Shown: piece after piece, positions 60,757 to 64,000 of the stretch
How the letters are laid out: every line of letters begins with the position of its first letter
How positions within the stretch are numbered: the first letter of the stretch is position 1
Origin: [Clostridium] scindens
GTDB taxonomy: Bacteria; Bacillota; Clostridia; Lachnospirales; Lachnospiraceae
DNA: 64,000 nt
Assembly (NCBI RefSeq): GCF_019597925.1
Contig: NZ_CP080442.1
Span: 537,001-601,000, forward strand
Direction of reading: 5' to 3'
Notes under the pieces: model-generated
What the model saw: the letters and a program-made list of their open reading frames with translations, nothing else
Told to the model about the DNA's origin: nothing
Databases searched by the model: none
Program-made: the position numbers and the translations under genes

Positions 60757-61614
60757 ATGAAATGGTTGTTTGTAATATGCGCGCCGGATGACGTTTCTTA
60801 TAGAAAACAAAAGAAACAATGGAAAATTATTAATTCCGCGCTTATGGATAGTTCAATAAGCATAACTGCCGTTGCCTACCGGGAGGCCTATACAGAATCT
60901 ATTGCACAGGATATCTTCGAGCTTGACTATTCGGAAGGATATGATGGGGTGCTGGTGGCAGCAGGAGATTATACGGAGGACATAGCTGGCAGATATGCCG
61001 CGCTTAAAGAATGCAGATGTATTCTTGGGATATCTGGCATCACACGGGACGGGAAAGAAGCCCTCTTCTATAAATCCGTGTATCAGGCTAATATGGAAGC
61101 GGTTTTTCGGCTGGAGCCGCCATTTGCTTTAGGGCTTGCCCAGTGGAGAGACAGGGAGGTTCCTGCGTATAGCCAGAATCAGATATTTGAAAGGATTGTG
61201 CCAGAGCATTTTAAAGATGGCGCAGAGAAGACTTTGATAGAAGCTGGAGAGAAACAGAAGGAATCGGATGTTCTGCTGGTAGTGGGAAAAGGAGTACGAA
61301 GCAAGGAAGAAGTGCAAAAAATTAAGGCATCTGCAATAAGCAGAGGGTACATGTTTGGAGTCACCAGGCCGGTAGCCATGAATGGCTGGGCGCTGATCGA
61401 TGAGATCGTGGGAGTATCAGGACATATCTACTCGCCGGAGGTTTGTATTACTATAGGCGTATCTGGCTCGGCCGCCTTTTATGCGGGGATTGAAAACAGT
61501 GGATTTATTGCGTCTGTAAATCATGATGAATGTGCTCCAATCATTGGAATGTCGGACGTCTTTGTGATTGATGATTATGAAAACATTTTGGAAAGACTTT
61601 TTCAGGTGCTGTGA
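60757..61614 (+). CDS. etfA: Electron transfer flavoprotein alpha subunit-like protein
   Basis: ATG 60757 is chosen with AAAGGAAGGGAATATTGCAT upstream, giving about 285 residues, short for EtfA. The C-terminal FAD domain is recognisable: VLLVVGKGVRSKEEVQKI, RPVAMNGWALIDEIVGVSGH, EVCITIGVSGSAAFYAGIEN and GFIASVNHDECAPIIGMSDV. The N-terminal domain is less conserved. With EtfB and the FAD oxidoreductase it could form an electron-bifurcating or accepting complex. The atypical length and sequence mean the identity of the electron donor and acceptor is open. Confidence 0.82.
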   Translation: MKWLFVICAPDDVSYRKQKKQWKIINSALMDSSISITAVAYREAYTESIAQDIFELDYSEGYDGVLVAAGDYTEDIAGRYAALKECRCILGISGITRDGKEALFYKSVYQANMEAVFRLEPPFALGLAQWRDREVPAYSQNQIFERIVPEHFKDGAEKTLIEAGEKQKESDVLLVVGKGVRSKEEVQKIKASAISRGYMFGVTRPVAMNGWALIDEIVGVSGHIYSPEVCITIGVSGSAAFYAGIENSGFIASVNHDECAPIIGMSDVFVIDDYENILERLFQVL

Positions 61615-61703
61615 GGAACGGAGTTATGAATAGAATGTAAAAGGAAGACGGAACCCTGGGGAATATGATATAATCGAAAATATAGAGGAAGGAGGCAGGA
61701 AAG

Positions 61704-62819
61704 ATGGTAAATACGACTGCAAGAGCCTGGGGATCCCCGTCAAGATATATACAGGGGCCTGGGGAACTGATGCGATTAGCAATGCATACAAAGAAATATG
61801 GCAAAAAGATTTTTGCTGTGATTGACGAATACTTTTTTGAGGATTATGGAAGTAAATTAGAGTCCATGTATGAAAAGGAGGGAGCCGAATTACATAGTTT
61901 TTGCTATCATACAGAGATTACAAAGGAGCGTATTGATGAGGCGCTTGTAAAAGCATGCGAAGCAAAAGCGGAAGTTATAGTAGGAATCGGGGGCGGGAAG
62001 GCCATTGATACAGCTAAGTGCGTAGCTGCAAAGATGGAAGCGCCGCTTATCGTCATACCGACAAGCGCTTCTACGGATGCGCCGACAAGTGCAATGGCAA
62101 TAATCTATAATGACAGACACGAACACGATGATGTCTACTATTTTACAAAAAATCCGGACATGGTACTTGTAGACAGCAAAATTATTGCGTCGGCTCCGGT
62201 CCGCTATCTTGTGGCAGGTATGGGGGATGCGATGGCAACTGCGTTCGAGGCGCGTGCAACCATTGCTATGGACAGCAATAATTATATTTGTCAGGAGAGC
62301 GGATGCTATCGGCGGACAAGAACCGCAGAAGTTATTGCGCAGGAGTGCCTTAAGATAATTCTGGAAAACGGCCGCCTGGCAAAACTGGCTAATGAAAAGC
62401 ATCTTGTGACGGAGGCATTGGAGGCAGTTATTGAAGCAAACACGTTAATGAGTGGCCTTGGCTTCGAGAATGTAGGATGTGCGGCTGCTCATTGTATCTG
62501 CAATGGCATATCTTTGGCGCCGGGAGGGAATAAAGCGCTTCATGGAGAGAAGGTGGCATTTGGCGTCATATGCCAACTTCTTGCAGAACATGCTCCGATG
62601 GAGGAGATAGAAGAGATAATACGGTTTAATCTTAGCGTGGGGCTTCCGATAACTTTGGAAGATATGGGGATCGCTGCAAATGAGGAAATCTATAGAACGA
62701 TAGCAGGAGAACCGGGCCAAAGCGAATGGCAAAGAGAGCCTTTCTACACAAACGCCGAGACAGTTGCGGACATAATCAAATGTGCTGATGAGTTGGGAAA
62801 AATGTATAAAATGCAATAG
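61704..62819 (+). CDS. gldA: Glycerol dehydrogenase (GldA-like)
   Basis: The 371-residue protein starts at ATG 61704 behind AGGAAGGAGGCAGGAAAG. It is GldA-like: SPSRYIQGPGELMRLA, GIGGGKAIDTAKCVA, PTSASTDAPTSAMAIIYND and the metal ligands in AGMGDAMATAFEARA and CAAAHCICNGISLAPGGNKA with HGEKVAFGVI. It oxidises glycerol or a related diol with NAD and zinc. A TATAAT at 61669 lies upstream, so it may have its own promoter. It precedes the antiterminator GlpP. Confidence 0.92.
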   Translation: MVNTTARAWGSPSRYIQGPGELMRLAMHTKKYGKKIFAVIDEYFFEDYGSKLESMYEKEGAELHSFCYHTEITKERIDEALVKACEAKAEVIVGIGGGKAIDTAKCVAAKMEAPLIVIPTSASTDAPTSAMAIIYNDRHEHDDVYYFTKNPDMVLVDSKIIASAPVRYLVAGMGDAMATAFEARATIAMDSNNYICQESGCYRRTRTAEVIAQECLKIILENGRLAKLANEKHLVTEALEAVIEANTLMSGLGFENVGCAAAHCICNGISLAPGGNKALHGEKVAFGVICQLLAEHAPMEEIEEIIRFNLSVGLPITLEDMGIAANEEIYRTIAGEPGQSEWQREPFYTNAETVADIIKCADELGKMYKMQ

Positions 62820-62888
62820 GCCAAGAGATTGCGGCACAAGGTGAGTATTCCTTGTGAAATTGGAACTGAGAAAGAAGAGGCTTGTGCA

Positions 62889-63449
62889 ATGAAAAGGATG
62901 ATAGAACTGTTTGAAGATAATCCTGTGATTCCGGGGGTTATCAGCGATGCAGATGTAGAACTGGTATTAAAAAATGAGGCGAAGATTGTCTTTACGCTTT
63001 ATGGGGATATCGCTGATATCGCCAATATTATAAAAAGACTCAAAGATGGAGGAAAAACGGTTTTTGTAAATATTGACATGGTGGATGGCTTTTCCGGAAG
63101 AAATTCTGTACTTAAGTTTATGAGGCAGAATACTCTGGCTGATGGAGTTATCAGCGCTAAGGCGTCTATGCTTCGGTATGCAAAGGAACTGGGATTTTAC
63201 ACAGTACACAGATTTTTTATACTTGATTCTTCTGCTTATAGAAGCATAGGAAAGCAGATGGAAATTAGTAAAGCCGATTTTATAAATGTGGTGCCTGGCT
63301 GGACAAAGGTTGTAGAGTGGACGGTAGAAGAGCATAAAAAACCCGTCATTTCGGCAGGGCTGGTGTGCGATAAAAAGATAGTGATAGATAATCTGAATGC
63401 TGGAGCGATCGCAATCTGTAGTACCAATCATAATGTGTGGGAACTATAG
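62889..63449 (+). CDS. glpP: Glycerol-3-phosphate-responsive antiterminator GlpP
   Basis: ATG 62889 is preferred over TTG 62829 because GAAAGAAGAGGCTTGTGCA precedes it and the family starts there, giving about 186 residues. The sequence MKRMIELFEDNPVIPGVISD, then IVFTLYGDIADIANIIKRLK, NIDMVDGFSGRNSVLKFM and FINVVPGWTKVVEWT fit GlpP. GlpP binds glycerol 3-phosphate and the leader RNA of target genes to prevent termination. It is the last gene of an operon whose leader has a strong terminator. Confidence 0.93.
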   Translation: MKRMIELFEDNPVIPGVISDADVELVLKNEAKIVFTLYGDIADIANIIKRLKDGGKTVFVNIDMVDGFSGRNSVLKFMRQNTLADGVISAKASMLRYAKELGFYTVHRFFILDSSAYRSIGKQMEISKADFINVVPGWTKVVEWTVEEHKKPVISAGLVCDKKIVIDNLNAGAIAICSTNHNVWEL

Positions 63450-63463
63450 GAGAGTGGCCGACA

Positions 63464-63556
63464 GTGATGAAGTACGTGGAGGCAGAACTTGAAAAAGATG
63501 ACAATATCTATGCGGTCTGTGAAAGAAAACTTTTGTCTTTGCATAAAAAGAACTAG
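63464..63556 (+). CDS. Possible 30-residue peptide
   Basis: From GTG 63464 (ATG at 63467) the ORF reads MMKYVEAELEKDDNIYAVCE and on to a TAG at 63554, with AGGAGAG about ten bases before. There is no similarity I recognise and it may be a chance ORF or a remnant. Confidence 0.2.
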   Translation: MMKYVEAELEKDDNIYAVCERKLLSLHKKN

Positions 63557-63641
63557 CCTCTGGAATAAATTTAGCCGATAAATGCATATTTCTCCTGAAA
63601 TCCCACAGAATAAAAAGAAAAACGGAGCGAGGGATCAGGTT

Positions 63642-64000
63642 ATGGAAAAACAGACGGTTGAATTATTAAAGGAATGCAATTCTGGGTGCAAGATGGGGAT
63701 CAACAGCATGAACCAGGTTCGGGAATATGTAATGGATGAGAAACTTGCGAAGGTACTGAAAGAGTATGACGAGAAGCACAAGAAACTGGAGAAGGAAACT
63801 TCTAAACTGCTGGCAGAATTCGGGAAGGATGAGAAGGAGCCGGAAAAGATAGCGACTGCATTTTCCTGGATCAGCACGGAGATGAAACTGATGATCAAGG
63901 ATGACGCCTCCCAGATTGCCAAGATCATGACAGATGGCTGCAACATGGGAATCAAAAGCCTTACGGAAAAGATCAACCAGTATTCAGACGCCTCCAGGGA
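63642..64000 (+). CDS. Hypothetical helical protein, truncated by window end
   Basis: The ORF opens with ATG 63642 behind GGAGCGAGGGATCAGGTT and stays open through the last base, at least 119 codons. The sequence MEKQTVELLKECNSGCKMGI, NSMNQVREYVMDEKLAKVL, KYDEKH-type charged helices and TDGCNMGIKSLTEKINQYSD suggests a helical bundle. The repeated pattern CNSGCKMGINSM and DGCNMGIKSL hints at internal duplication. I know of DUF2383-like families with this look, but no function is assigned. Confidence 0.75.
   Translation, partial: MEKQTVELLKECNSGCKMGINSMNQVREYVMDEKLAKVLKEYDEKHKKLEKETSKLLAEFGKDEKEPEKIATAFSWISTEMKLMIKDDASQIAKIMTDGCNMGIKSLTEKINQYSDASR

Noticed and set aside
1..64000. tRNA, rRNA or CRISPR features
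   Set aside because: I read for cloverleaf, CCA-end and regularly spaced repeat patterns and saw none, but a dedicated search would be more reliable.

Overview
The window looks like a chromosomal segment of a low-to-mid GC anaerobic Firmicute of the Lachnospiraceae type ([Clostridium] scindens / Dorea-like). The evidence is strong AGGAGG ribosome-binding sites, a clostridial gene repertoire (tungsten aldehyde:ferredoxin oxidoreductase, ETF-coupled FAD dehydrogenase, GPH sugar symporters, class I aldolase), TPP, Moco/Tuco and yjdF riboswitches, and several genes that read through UGA as selenocysteine. The species is an inference. I saw no rRNA, tRNA, CRISPR array or prophage.

Region 1 (1-7.2 kb) holds a 313-bp MITE-like inverted-repeat element. 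It is followed by a molybdenum block: a MocA-like/ModE-HTH fusion, XdhC, a molybdopterin-binding protein, decayed moaA and MOSC remnants, modABC and a CC/Se-motif selenoprotein. Region 2 (7.2-16 kb) is a sugar or polyol catabolic block: two dehydrogenases on the minus strand, diverging from two GPH symporters, a class II aldolase, an FGGY kinase and an iron alcohol dehydrogenase. Region 3 (16-30 kb) is mixed housekeeping: a degenerate-GGDEF/EAL protein, a cysteine-cluster protein, a PHP/EndoQ-UvrD fusion, class I aldolase, riboswitch-controlled thiC, a TfoX-C-like gene with an in-frame UGA, a transposase-derived gene, riboswitch-controlled yjdF, yaaA and small minus-strand genes. Region 4 (30-33.3 kb) carries an SsuABC/TauABC-type ABC transporter beside a divergent pair of HesB-like selenoprotein genes of equal length (100 residues each).

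Region 5 (33.3-48 kb) is a tungsten/molybdenum cofactor island: mogA, a MOSC-MoeB fusion, a Moco/Tuco riboswitch, a ferredoxin subunit, tungsten AOR, a MoaD-like protein, NuoE/NuoF/NuoG-like subunits, moaA, MOSC, a second candidate Moco/Tuco RNA, tupABC and two moeA genes. Together they would import tungstate, build the pyranopterin cofactor, insert it into the AOR and link aldehyde oxidation to NAD(H) and ferredoxin. moaC and moaE are not in the window. Region 6 (48-52 kb) is a cytosine methyltransferase with a convergent putative restriction gene and a vsr endonuclease nearby. Region 7 (52-64 kb) has degV and a BCCT transporter diverging from an operon of SDR, MFS, FGGY kinase, FAD oxidoreductase, EtfB, EtfA, glycerol dehydrogenase and the antiterminator GlpP. 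Both divergent promoters are followed by a strong intrinsic terminator in the leader, which suggests control by antitermination. The last gene runs off the window end.

The most notable material is four genes that a standard caller would split at UGA, the tungsten AOR-NuoEFG island with two Moco-type riboswitches, the paired attenuators with a GlpP gene at the end of the controlled operon, and the MITE-like element with six phased 10-mers.
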